Shown one piece after another: positions 15,847 through 24,106 of a DNA stretch of 36,283 bases (position 1 is its first letter; every line of letters begins with the position of its first letter). The notes beneath the pieces are model-generated. The model had not been told where the DNA came from. It ran no database searches and saw only the letters and a list, made by a program, of their open reading frames with translations. The DNA comes from Phycisphaerales bacterium (GTDB lineage Bacteria; Planctomycetota; Phycisphaerae; Phycisphaerales; SM1A02): contig JASMLG010000043.1 of NCBI GenBank assembly GCA_030748805.1, positions 1-36,283 on the forward strand, in the 5' to 3' direction. The position numbers were made by a program, and so were the translations under genes.

Positions 15847-17970
15847 ATGGCAATATTTCCTAAAACAAACAAGAGCCTAGGACTCTTTGGTGTATTTTCA
15901 CTTGCAACTGGCGCAACTCTGAGCGGTGGTTTTTTTCTACTGCCTAGTTTTGCAGCCCAAATAGCGGGCCCTGCTGTCATCCTTGCTTATCTAATTGCGG
16001 GTCTATTATTGATTCCACCAATGCTAAGTAAAATCGAACTTGGCACTGCAATGCCAAGATCGGGAGGAGTGTATTATTTTCTAGACCGAAGTTTGGGTCC
16101 TATGGTTGGTACGATTGGTGGACTTGGTATCTGGCTAGCCCTGTCGCTCAAAACAGCATTCGCCTTAGTAGGAATGGGAGCATATATCCAACTCTTTCTT
16201 CCTTCTGGTACTAGCGAATCAACATACACCATAATTGCGCTTGTGCTTGTTGTTTTCTTTGGGGGGCTCAATTTACTCGGTGCAAAAAAAACAACCACTT
16301 TCCAGATAGTGCTAGTAATCTTGTTGCTATCCCTACTCTGTTGGTTTTTGACGGCTGGTAGTTTGGCTATTAAGCCAGCAAACTTTACAGGGTTTTTTGA
16401 CGAAGGAACAAGTAATATCCTATCTGCTGCTGGTGTAGTATTTATTAGTTACGCTGGCGTCACGAAAGTTATTAGCGTTGCTGGCGAGATTAGTAATCCC
16501 GAACGAAATTTACCTTTAGGTTTGTTCTTAGCGATTGGAACAGCAATTTTTGTTTACATCGTTGGTCTGTTTGTCATGGTTGGCGTCAGCGGAACACAGG
16601 GGCTCTCAATCGTAGATGGTCAAATCAACTTAACTCCCGTCTCGACAGTCGCTGCAGATATTACTGGATCGACTACGGGAGCATATATCATGGCAATTGC
16701 TGCTATATTTGCATTCCTTTCAGTTGCCAATGCAGGAATTTTGAGTGCTTCTCGTTATCCACTTGCAATGAGTCGCGACCATCTTCTCCCACCTTCACTT
16801 AGAAAAGTTGATGAAAAAGGAACGCCAGTTCTCGGAATTCTTATTTCTTCTAGTTTGATTATTTGTGTAATCTTATTTTTAGACCCGCTGAAAATTGCAA
16901 AACTTGCAAGTGCGTTCCAACTTCTCATGTTCGCATTACTTTGCATATCCGTTATCGTAATGCGTGAAGCGGAACTCCCGTCGTATGACCCTGGTTATCG
17001 AGTACCACTTTATCCTTGGTTACAAATAATTGGTGCATCTGCTTGCATTTTCATTATCTGCATTATGGGATGGCTTCCTGTCATTTTTTCATTTGGCATT
17101 GTTATTGTTAGCATCGTTTGGTATTTTTCTTATGCTAGAAAACGTGTCGAACGGTACGGAGCCATTTATCACATTTTTGAACGGCTAGGAAGGAAGCGTT
17201 TTGCTGCACTTGACACAGAACTACGTGAGATTCTTAAGGAAAAGGGCTTAAGAAAACATGATCCATTTGATGAGATAGTTACAAAGTCAAGAGTTGTAGA
17301 TGCACCTCACGGATCCAATTTTGAAGATATTGTGAACTCTGCTTCTGAGGAACTTTCTGCACTCTTGCCAACTACCGCCTCTTTCCTCTCTGATGGTTTT
17401 TTAGAGGGAACACGTGTTGGTGCAACTCCAGTTACTGGCGGTGTTGCCTTGCCACACTTACGTATTCCAAATATTAAACAGCCCGTGATGGTAATCGCAC
17501 GAAGTAGAGATGGTTTGACAATTGATGTAGGAGATGTTTTTGGTAAGCAACATGAGGAACAAGCAATCCATGCAATCTTCTTCTTAGTAAGCCCAGAAGA
17601 AGACCCCTCGCAACATCTGCGTCTACTTGCCCAACTTGCTGGGCACGTCGACCAAGATGGTTTCATGGCACGCTGGCTTACTGCGGAAACAAACCAAGAT
17701 TTAAAAGAAATCTTACTAAGAGAAGAGAGATTCTTGTCACTTCATGTAACGATAGGAACAACGACAGAGCAACTAATCGACTTACCGATTCATAAACTGA
17801 GTTTTCCTGAAGGTTGTCTTGTTGCTTTGATTCACCGAAGAAACCACATGGTTGTACCAAGAGGGTCTACTATCTTGGAAGAGGGTGACCAGTTAACAAT
17901 AATTGGTGACGAGAGAGGAATACGGTCTCTCAAAGAGCGGTACAAAGACAACTTTTATAGCGCAGATTAG
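15847..17970 (+). CDS. APC-family transporter fused to PTS EIIA and RCK-C domains
   Basis: Residues 1-430 form a 12-helix APC-superfamily permease (GATLSGGFFLLPS, ELGTAMPRSGGVYYF, VISVAGEISNPERNLP). Residues ~485-630 form a PTS EIIA type-2 (fructose/Ntr) domain with the phosphoryl-acceptor His in GVALPH (about 537). Residues ~632-700 form an RCK/TrkA-C domain (RRNHMVVPRGSTILEEGDQLTIIG). An amino acid or cation transporter gated by PTS phosphorylation and a bound ligand is inferred; the substrate is unknown. The start is the ATG at 15847, with TTG at 15844 directly before it. CATAAT at 15829 could be a -10 element. A strong terminator follows. Confidence 0.88.
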   Translation: MAIFPKTNKSLGLFGVFSLATGATLSGGFFLLPSFAAQIAGPAVILAYLIAGLLLIPPMLSKIELGTAMPRSGGVYYFLDRSLGPMVGTIGGLGIWLALSLKTAFALVGMGAYIQLFLPSGTSESTYTIIALVLVVFFGGLNLLGAKKTTTFQIVLVILLLSLLCWFLTAGSLAIKPANFTGFFDEGTSNILSAAGVVFISYAGVTKVISVAGEISNPERNLPLGLFLAIGTAIFVYIVGLFVMVGVSGTQGLSIVDGQINLTPVSTVAADITGSTTGAYIMAIAAIFAFLSVANAGILSASRYPLAMSRDHLLPPSLRKVDEKGTPVLGILISSSLIICVILFLDPLKIAKLASAFQLLMFALLCISVIVMREAELPSYDPGYRVPLYPWLQIIGASACIFIICIMGWLPVIFSFGIVIVSIVWYFSYARKRVERYGAIYHIFERLGRKRFAALDTELREILKEKGLRKHDPFDEIVTKSRVVDAPHGSNFEDIVNSASEELSALLPTTASFLSDGFLEGTRVGATPVTGGVALPHLRIPNIKQPVMVIARSRDGLTIDVGDVFGKQHEEQAIHAIFFLVSPEEDPSQHLRLLAQLAGHVDQDGFMARWLTAETNQDLKEILLREERFLSLHVTIGTTTEQLIDLPIHKLSFPEGCLVALIHRRNHMVVPRGSTILEEGDQLTIIGDERGIRSLKERYKDNFYSAD

Positions 17971-17992
17971 TTTAAACCTACATACAAATAAC

Positions 17993-18018
17993 AAACCCCC
18001 TAGTTCGCTAGGGGGTTT
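17993..18018 (+). terminator. Rho-independent terminator after the APC-EIIA gene
   Basis: AAACCCCCTAG (17993-18003) and CTAGGGGGTTT (18008-18018) form an 11-bp stem closed by a TTCG tetraloop, followed by TATTATTT. It can work in both directions, but the only gene directed into it is the transporter. Confidence 0.88.
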
Positions 18019-18029
18019 ATTATTTCCTT

Positions 18030-18083
18030 GAGGAGAAAGTTGGAGAGAGATGGGAGAGAGAAAATTAGGAGAGGAAGAGAGAG
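18030..18083. other. Polypurine tract in the 18019-18228 gap
   Basis: Of these 54 bases 49 are purines (GAGGAGAAAG.. to ..GAAGAGAGAG) on the plus strand. The gap to the kinase stop at 18229 otherwise holds no gene that I can support. It lies downstream of both converging genes, so it would be a C/T-rich tail in kinase transcripts. Confidence 0.6.
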
Positions 18084-18228
18084 TTCTTTAGTTATTACGA
18101 GTTAAGTTCTGTGTAGTTCGATTGTTTTTGTTTTTCTTGCTACCTACATCTATCCAGCAGAACTGGAAATGTGAACTCTATTACCGAATTTTTTAAATTT
18201 GTAGCGTTTTCAGCCCAAAAACTGAGGT

Positions 18229-20481
18229 TTATTCGGCTAAAGCGGTGTTTTTCTCAGCAGTATCAAGGTAGATTTCTAAGTTAGAAAATAACTCTTCTAT
18301 GGCATAATTGTTTGGGTTCTGCTCTACCACTGGCTGTATTGACGCGAGGAGGTTCCTAATCACTCCCTCTGCCCTTTCGAGTTGCTCCATTTCACTACAT
18401 AGTTCAAAGTATAAATTTGTGTAGAGGAGTACATTTTGCCTAGGACGGGCATCATTTGGGCTTGCAATACAACAATCTCTTACCAAATACAGTCCTGCTT
18501 CCACCCTGTTTAATCCTTGTTCAGCATCCCCGTTCTCAATCATTGACTTGCCAAGGAAATACTCAGACCAAGCTAAATCCCTAGGTGCTTGCCCATTCTC
18601 TGGCTGTAATTCAACTAGCAAACTATAAATGTCTCTGGCACTTTTAAATGTGGAGATTGCAACATCAGTTTCACCTTTTTTAAGAGCCATGTTTGCTTCT
18701 CTTTGAAGGATATTTGCATAATCTCGTTTTGCAACAAAATCACTTGGGGATTTTTCTGCACGAATTTTTCTTTCCTCAACTAGCCCTTGTAGAACCTCGG
18801 ATGCCTTATTGATATCAACTTTGACCAAAGTATCCACCATTGACATATCGATCAAACTATCGAGACGTAATGCTTTATCGTCTTCTGGCGATTCGTCCAA
18901 GTAGAGTGAAAGTTTTTCACTTGCTTTTTCTAAATGAGAAATACTCTTTGGATAATCTTGAGCAGTTCGTGACAATTCCCCTAGGCGATAGAAAACAACA
19001 GAGATTGAATAGTTGTATTTCGAAAGCCCTTCGTCGATTAACTCATTGTAAATTGAAATTGCTTTGTCATAATGTAAGATTGCATTATTAACATCCCCTA
19101 AATTCGCAGCACTGTTTCCAGCAAAATATGAACCGTAAAACCGATGCGTATTTCCTCTTAAACTCCTAATTTGTTCTGTTTGGCCTGCACTCTTAGCCAA
19201 TTTATCAAGGTGTCGCAAAGTGGAATCTAGAACTAATTTTCTAACTTCTAAACCAGCATTCAACTTTACTATTCCAGCATAAAAACCACCAGTATATTCG
19301 CTTGCAAAATCTATAATCTCGTTGTACCGTTCTTCCGCTATATTCCTTTGTTCTAGTGCAAGTTCTGTTTGCCTATTCGCTTCAATCCAACCAGAAGTTG
19401 TTCCTATTATTCCAAGAACAATTGAAACAAACAGTAATAAAACTGCGGCGCAAGTTCGTTTGTATTTTTTCGTAAAAAGTTTTACCTGATACCCAATACT
19501 CAGCGGACGAGCAATTATTGGTTCGTTGTTTAAGAAGTGGTGGATGTCTCTTGCAAGTTCTGCGGCTGATTGGTATCTGCGCTCACGATCTTTTTCCATC
19601 GCTTTTAATGCGATTGTGTCAATATCACCCTTGAGGGTCGTGCTTATTGTGCCAAGAGAGTCAGGACGTTGTTCCTTAATAATTCGAACTGCTTCATGAA
19701 TGGCTTGTCTACGCAAATCATATGGCAATTTCCCGGACAAGATTTGGAATAAAATCACTCCCAGTGCATACACGTCACTTCGTGTATCAATTCGGTCAGG
19801 ATCTGCGTCGCATTGTTCGGGGCTCATATATTGCAAAGTGCCAATGAGTTGACCCATCGTTGTTTGCATCGTTGTAACTGCAAGATCAGCGTCAGTTGCC
19901 CTTGCAACACCAAAGTCAATAATTTTGGGTTCTCCCTGATTGTCAACCAAAATGTTCTCTGGTTTCAAATCACGGTGGATAATTCCTTTTTGATGTCCAT
20001 GATGAACAGCATCACAAATTTTTCCAAACAATTCTAATCGATCTCTAATTGAGAGGTCTCGCTTTTGAGCGTACTCCACTATCCCTTGAGCGCCTGGAAT
20101 ATATTCCATTGCAAAAAATGGAACCTCTCCGTTTTCACTTTCCCACATTCCTGCTTCAAAGATTTGTGCAATATTCGGATGGCTTAATTTTGCAAGTGTT
20201 TGCGCTTCAAACTGGAAACGGTGCAGTGCCATCTCGCTTGCTGAACCTGCTTTAATAATCTTCAGGGCAACACGTCTACGAGGTGCTTCTTGCATCGCTT
20301 CATAGACAACACCCATGCCACCGCTTGCGATAATTCCAAGGATTTTGTATCTACCTATTTCTGTAGGCATGCCCGATGTAACAAATTTTCCTGGCTCGGG
20401 AACACTACCCTTCCCAGAGTCATCACTAGGCAGACCAATGGTTTCTGCATTTGGATCAGTTGGAAAATCGCTTTTTGTCAT
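18229..20481 (-). CDS. PknB-like membrane Ser/Thr kinase with C-terminal TPR region
   Basis: The N-terminal kinase domain (about 42-320) is complete: glycine loop IASGGMGVVY (51-60), VALK Lys74, HRDLKPEN (169-176), DFG (189-191) and YMSPEQ (218-223). All catalytic residues are present, so it should be active. One membrane segment (about 343-365, AAVLLLFVSIVLGIIGTT) follows. Residues 370-750 are helical with TPR-like spacing and would lie outside the cytoplasm, a layout common in planctomycete kinases. The gene is divergent from the FHA-ECF sigma gene across 144 bases, which makes that sigma factor its likely phosphorylation-linked partner. Confidence 0.9.
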   Translation of the reverse strand: MTKSDFPTDPNAETIGLPSDDSGKGSVPEPGKFVTSGMPTEIGRYKILGIIASGGMGVVYEAMQEAPRRRVALKIIKAGSASEMALHRFQFEAQTLAKLSHPNIAQIFEAGMWESENGEVPFFAMEYIPGAQGIVEYAQKRDLSIRDRLELFGKICDAVHHGHQKGIIHRDLKPENILVDNQGEPKIIDFGVARATDADLAVTTMQTTMGQLIGTLQYMSPEQCDADPDRIDTRSDVYALGVILFQILSGKLPYDLRRQAIHEAVRIIKEQRPDSLGTISTTLKGDIDTIALKAMEKDRERRYQSAAELARDIHHFLNNEPIIARPLSIGYQVKLFTKKYKRTCAAVLLLFVSIVLGIIGTTSGWIEANRQTELALEQRNIAEERYNEIIDFASEYTGGFYAGIVKLNAGLEVRKLVLDSTLRHLDKLAKSAGQTEQIRSLRGNTHRFYGSYFAGNSAANLGDVNNAILHYDKAISIYNELIDEGLSKYNYSISVVFYRLGELSRTAQDYPKSISHLEKASEKLSLYLDESPEDDKALRLDSLIDMSMVDTLVKVDINKASEVLQGLVEERKIRAEKSPSDFVAKRDYANILQREANMALKKGETDVAISTFKSARDIYSLLVELQPENGQAPRDLAWSEYFLGKSMIENGDAEQGLNRVEAGLYLVRDCCIASPNDARPRQNVLLYTNLYFELCSEMEQLERAEGVIRNLLASIQPVVEQNPNNYAIEELFSNLEIYLDTAEKNTALAE

Positions 20482-20625
20482 AATTATGATTGTTTTGCCA
20501 TATTTTGGAAAAACCGACTATTCAGGTACTACAATACCATCGAATTGTGAATGAGAAAATGAAAAAATTGTAAACTAGGCAATTTGTGGCCATAAGATCA
20601 CATAATTAGAGATTTAATTCAAAAG
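20482..20625. promoter_or_regulatory. Divergent promoter region between kinase and FHA-sigma
   Basis: 144 AT-rich bases separate the two start codons and must hold both promoters. An imperfect TTGTGG..ATCACA inverted pair lies near 20582-20602. If the sigma factor is autoregulated, its recognition sequence should be here, but I cannot pick it out from one locus. Confidence 0.35.
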
Positions 20626-21630
20626 ATGAGTACACCTGAACATCCAAATTTGATTGTTTTAAATCAAATACATGGCAAACAACTACCTTCGATTAGCGCT
20701 ATGCCTGAAGATGAGATGATTCTTGGTAGAAGCCCAGAGTGCTCTTTTCAACTTACAAACAGGTATGTTTCAAGAAAACATGCAGAATTGACCTTCAATG
20801 ATAATGGATGGAGTTTGAAGGACTTAGAAAGCCGAAGCGGCACATATCTGAACACAATCAGAATGGAAACAGGCGAACAAGTACTGCTTCATAATGATGA
20901 TCTTATACAAGTTGGACCATGGAAATTTCTGGTTCGAATAGGCGACCAAGATCTCAGTTTAGATAAGGATATGGTTGAGGAACTAGACAAGGCTCCGCTT
21001 GATAGGGGTGACGAAGTTCCTACTCTTGTTCGGACTGTAAATGGTCGTTACGAAACAAACATGGACTTACTTTTGCAACTGAAGTCGGACGAGACGGTAA
21101 ACAGAGAAATGGGTTGGGGTATTTTTGTTGATCGCTATGGTCCTATTATTTGTGGTTTTGCAAGGAACGCTGGTTTGCCAAGCAGTGAAGCAGATGACAT
21201 CATGCAAACCGTATTATTCAACTTTTTCAAAGTTGCTGATCGATTTGAATATGATCCGAGTAAAGGACGTTTCAGGGGATACTTAAAACGGATAACGTTA
21301 AACGCAATTCGTCAGAGATATCGCAAACGTAAAGAAAAAAATCTTGACACACATGGTATGAATATTGCCGAGGATCCAAGAGATGATCTAGAAGCGGTTT
21401 TCGACCGTGAATGGTCAGAGCATTTACTTTCTGAAGCAATGACTGAAGCAAGACCGAAGTTTGAACCAAAAACTTGGGAGGCCTTTGAACTTTATGGAAG
21501 GCGCGGAATGAGCTCTGAGCGTACAGGCGAACGTCTAGGCATGACACCAGAATCCGTACGCCACGCAAAGAGCAGAGTTATGAGGGCGGTAAGAGAGATA
21601 GTCATTCGACTTAGAGAAGAAGAACTGTAG
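20626..21630 (+). CDS. ECF-type RNA polymerase sigma factor fused to FHA domain
   Basis: Residues ~8-105 form a forkhead-associated domain with its phosphothreonine-binding landmarks: GRS (34-36), SRKHAEL (49-55) and SRSGTYLN (69-76). Residues ~160-330 form an ECF sigma factor: region 2 spans DDIMQTVLFNFFKVADRF and GRFRGYLKRITLNAIRQRYR (core-binding and -10 recognition), and region 4 is a helix-turn-helix around RTGERLGMTPESVRHAKSRV. There is no signal peptide or membrane segment. The likely logic, inferred, is that the FHA domain binds a phosphorylated Thr, for instance on the divergent kinase or its substrate, controlling sigma activity. No separate anti-sigma gene is next to it. An interspersed repeat and a tRNA gene follow. 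Confidence 0.9.
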   Translation: MSTPEHPNLIVLNQIHGKQLPSISAMPEDEMILGRSPECSFQLTNRYVSRKHAELTFNDNGWSLKDLESRSGTYLNTIRMETGEQVLLHNDDLIQVGPWKFLVRIGDQDLSLDKDMVEELDKAPLDRGDEVPTLVRTVNGRYETNMDLLLQLKSDETVNREMGWGIFVDRYGPIICGFARNAGLPSSEADDIMQTVLFNFFKVADRFEYDPSKGRFRGYLKRITLNAIRQRYRKRKEKNLDTHGMNIAEDPRDDLEAVFDREWSEHLLSEAMTEARPKFEPKTWEAFELYGRRGMSSERTGERLGMTPESVRHAKSRVMRAVREIVIRLREEEL

Positions 21631-21662
21631 AATTCTTCACTACAATTCCAAAGCGAGCAATA

Positions 21663-21681
21663 AACGACCCGCGGGATTGTT
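21663..21681 (+). repeat. Interspersed repeat, copy 3
   Basis: An identical AACGACCCGCGGGATTGTT core lies 32 bases after the FHA-sigma stop and 48 bases before the tRNA. It is followed by TTCTGGT as in copy 4. Confidence 0.8.
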
Positions 21682-21728
21682 TTCTGGTCTCTGTGTCTTG
21701 TATGTTCCACGTTACAATTCACCACTGT

Positions 21729-21802
<74 letters not shown>

Positions 21803-21805
21803 TTT

Positions 21806-22207
21806 ATGGAATTCTCAACTTTTTTTGCTGTTGCTATTGGTGGTGGAATCGGTGCAGTTTCAAGATACTTGGTTGCGAACCTTGGCCAATCTTGGACAAC
21901 GGCTGATTTTCCTCTTGGCACTTTAGTTGTAAACATAATAGGATGTGCATTGATAGGTCTTGTAACCGCTTTGTTAATAGGACCACTCGCACAACATCGA
22001 GAGTTTTTACGGATTCTGTTAATAGTTGGCGTTTTGGGCGGATTCACAACTTTTTCCACATTTGCGATAGATTCATTTGAACTGTTTGAAGACGGGAGGG
22101 TTCGACAAGCAGTTATATATATATTGCTGAGCAACGTTGTAGGTATTTTTGTAGCATGGGGTAGTTACAAAGTTGGAACAACTTTTCTAATTTCAACTCA
22201 AACATAG
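21806..22207 (+). CDS. crcB: Fluoride exporter CrcB/FluC
   Basis: The 133-residue four-helix protein shows GGGIGAVSRY, GTLVVNIIGCALIG and GGFTTFSTFAID, the pore-lining and fluoride-selectivity motifs of FluC. It works as a dual-topology dimer, so one gene can suffice. The first residues (MEFSTFFAVAIGGG) are needed for helix 1 and no later start fits, so translation begins at the ATG 3 bases past the tRNA. There is no room for a fluoride riboswitch or a normal ribosome binding site outside the tRNA body. The M14 homolog genes follow 18 bases later. Confidence 0.92.
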   Translation: MEFSTFFAVAIGGGIGAVSRYLVANLGQSWTTADFPLGTLVVNIIGCALIGLVTALLIGPLAQHREFLRILLIVGVLGGFTTFSTFAIDSFELFEDGRVRQAVIYILLSNVVGIFVAWGSYKVGTTFLISTQT

Positions 22208-22225
22208 AGCAGAGGAAATACATTT

Positions 22226-24106
22226 ATGTTAACTATTTGTTTGACAACAACACTATTCTATTTACAGGAACCAGAACCTCTTCCTGACCGTAACTGGCGT
22301 ACACCTACTGAGATATCAGAACAGGTTTCTGCGTTAGACAACACGTATGAATCGGTTACTAGTTCAATCATAGGGTACTCTGGCTCGGGTTTGCCGATTC
22401 ATTGTTTAGAGATTGCAAGAGAAGGCAGTGTACCAATCAAAGATAGGACTGCTATTCTTGTTGTAGCAGGAATTGATGGAGATCATTTACTTGGAACCGA
22501 GGTTGCAATAGACCTTATAAGTAAAGTTCTTGCACAAGAACCAGAAAAGTCAGAAGCACTTCTAGCTTCAAACAAATTGTACGTAATTCCACAGGTAAAT
22601 CCAGACAGCGCGAGATTTTATTTTAATAAAGTGAAACATCAACAGCAAAGAACTCCTGCTCCATTTGATGATGATCACGACGGGACAAAAGATGAAGATG
22701 GGTTTGAAGATTTAAATGGTGATGGGTTCATCACAATGATGCGAGTCCCTGATTTAGAAAAAGCAAATCTCCTTGCTGATTGCGATAACCCTAGATTAGA
22801 AATTAAACCGAACCCGCTTGAAGGAAACGTCGCTTCTTTTATTGTTTACCCAGAAGGAATCGATAACGATGGAGATGGTAAATACAACGAAGATGGCATT
22901 GGTGGTGTCGATTTAAATAAAAATTTCATGCACGGATACGAGTACCATGGAGATGGCGCAGGACACTGGCAACTAAGTGAAAGTGAGTCAAGGGCGCTTG
23001 CTGATTTTGTTTTGAATCACCAAGAAATAGCAACCATCATTGTGTATGGACATCACGACACACTCTCAAAACCATTTACTGAAAATGGCAGGGACGAAGC
23101 GGGAGCACCAAAAAAACTCGCAGAAGATGATGTTGAACTTTATAAACATATAAGTAAGAGATTTGTTGAATTAACAGAACTTAAAGATGTCAATCAACCA
23201 AACTGGGACGGTAGTTTTGTGGCTTGGGCGTACGCACAATATGGAGTTCCCTCGTTCTCTACTTCACTTTGGACTCGGCCTGAATTGAAAAAAGAGGGAG
23301 ACAAGGAGCAAAAAACTGAAGATAAACCCGATGCCCATATCGAAACTAATGAGTTAACACCCTCTTCTGTTGGGGATATTTCTCAAGAAACGCTCGATGA
23401 ACTTCTGCAAGCCGCAGAGGCAGCTGGTTATCCAGTTACCGAAGTAATGATGGAAGGAATTACTCCAGAGGACATTGAAATGTATGCAAAAATGTCTGGT
23501 GTACAAATTAAAAGAGTAAATGAAAAAGACTCTGGTAATAAATCTAATTCGAAAGATGTTGCATGGTTAGTTTACAGCGATGAACAACGAGATGGAAACG
23601 GCTTTATTGAGTGGAGTACATTCGATCATCCTCAACTTGGCACAGTAGAAATCGGAGGATGGGTCCCATACTTTAAAACACTGCCTCCGACAGATGAAAT
23701 CGATTCCATTACAGAAAAACAAGTGGGCTTCATTAATGATATTGCTAATCGACTACCAAAAATCCAACTATCAACCCCAACGGTAACGAAACTTGGCAAC
23801 AACATTTGGGAGATAAAAGTTGCAGTAGTCAATAATGGCTGGTTCCCCACTGGAACTGCTATGGCTAAGAAGAACAAACGCGCTCGCCCATTGGTCGTTC
23901 GTCTTGATGTTCCAAATGACTCCATCGTATCTGGGCAGAAAGTAAACCGGATATGGTCTCTTCAGGGAAGCGGAACTAGGCAGTGGTACAAATGGATTCT
24001 GCAAGGCAAGACAGGAGAAAACGTAAACATTACACTCTTTAGTGAAAAGTTTGGAAGTAAAACTATTCCTGTCTCTCTCAAAAATACAGATGGAGGTGAC
24101 GCATGA
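22226..24106 (+). CDS. M14 zinc-carboxypeptidase homolog, catalytically degenerate
   Basis: This 626-residue protein is a paralog of the next gene but has lost key residues. The M14 HxxE zinc site is replaced by DGDH (Asp84, His87). The Arg of the N-R-N motif is Lys (NKN, 231-233). The Glu of the neighbour's FTNELW is Ser (FSTSLW, 344-349). A His in the third ligand position is retained (YGHHDT, 274-279). Two Asp-rich calcium-loop-like stretches (148-168 and 212-226) lie within the fold. A charged insertion (about 353-450) is absent from the paralog. The N-terminus is hydrophobic but a weak signal peptide. AGAGGAAA precedes the ATG, and the stop overlaps the next start (ATGA). A binding or regulatory role is inferred. 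Confidence 0.8.
   Translation: MLTICLTTTLFYLQEPEPLPDRNWRTPTEISEQVSALDNTYESVTSSIIGYSGSGLPIHCLEIAREGSVPIKDRTAILVVAGIDGDHLLGTEVAIDLISKVLAQEPEKSEALLASNKLYVIPQVNPDSARFYFNKVKHQQQRTPAPFDDDHDGTKDEDGFEDLNGDGFITMMRVPDLEKANLLADCDNPRLEIKPNPLEGNVASFIVYPEGIDNDGDGKYNEDGIGGVDLNKNFMHGYEYHGDGAGHWQLSESESRALADFVLNHQEIATIIVYGHHDTLSKPFTENGRDEAGAPKKLAEDDVELYKHISKRFVELTELKDVNQPNWDGSFVAWAYAQYGVPSFSTSLWTRPELKKEGDKEQKTEDKPDAHIETNELTPSSVGDISQETLDELLQAAEAAGYPVTEVMMEGITPEDIEMYAKMSGVQIKRVNEKDSGNKSNSKDVAWLVYSDEQRDGNGFIEWSTFDHPQLGTVEIGGWVPYFKTLPPTDEIDSITEKQVGFINDIANRLPKIQLSTPTVTKLGNNIWEIKVAVVNNGWFPTGTAMAKKNKRARPLVVRLDVPNDSIVSGQKVNRIWSLQGSGTRQWYKWILQGKTGENVNITLFSEKFGSKTIPVSLKNTDGGDA

Noticed and set aside
20582..20602. CRP-type site between kinase and sigma genes
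   Set aside because: The TGTG and CACA halves are 10 bases apart instead of the expected 8, and symmetry outside them is poor.
21631..21728. Fluoride riboswitch for crcB
   Set aside because: The region ahead of crcB is a tRNA gene and a repeat; no riboswitch pseudoknot pattern is visible.
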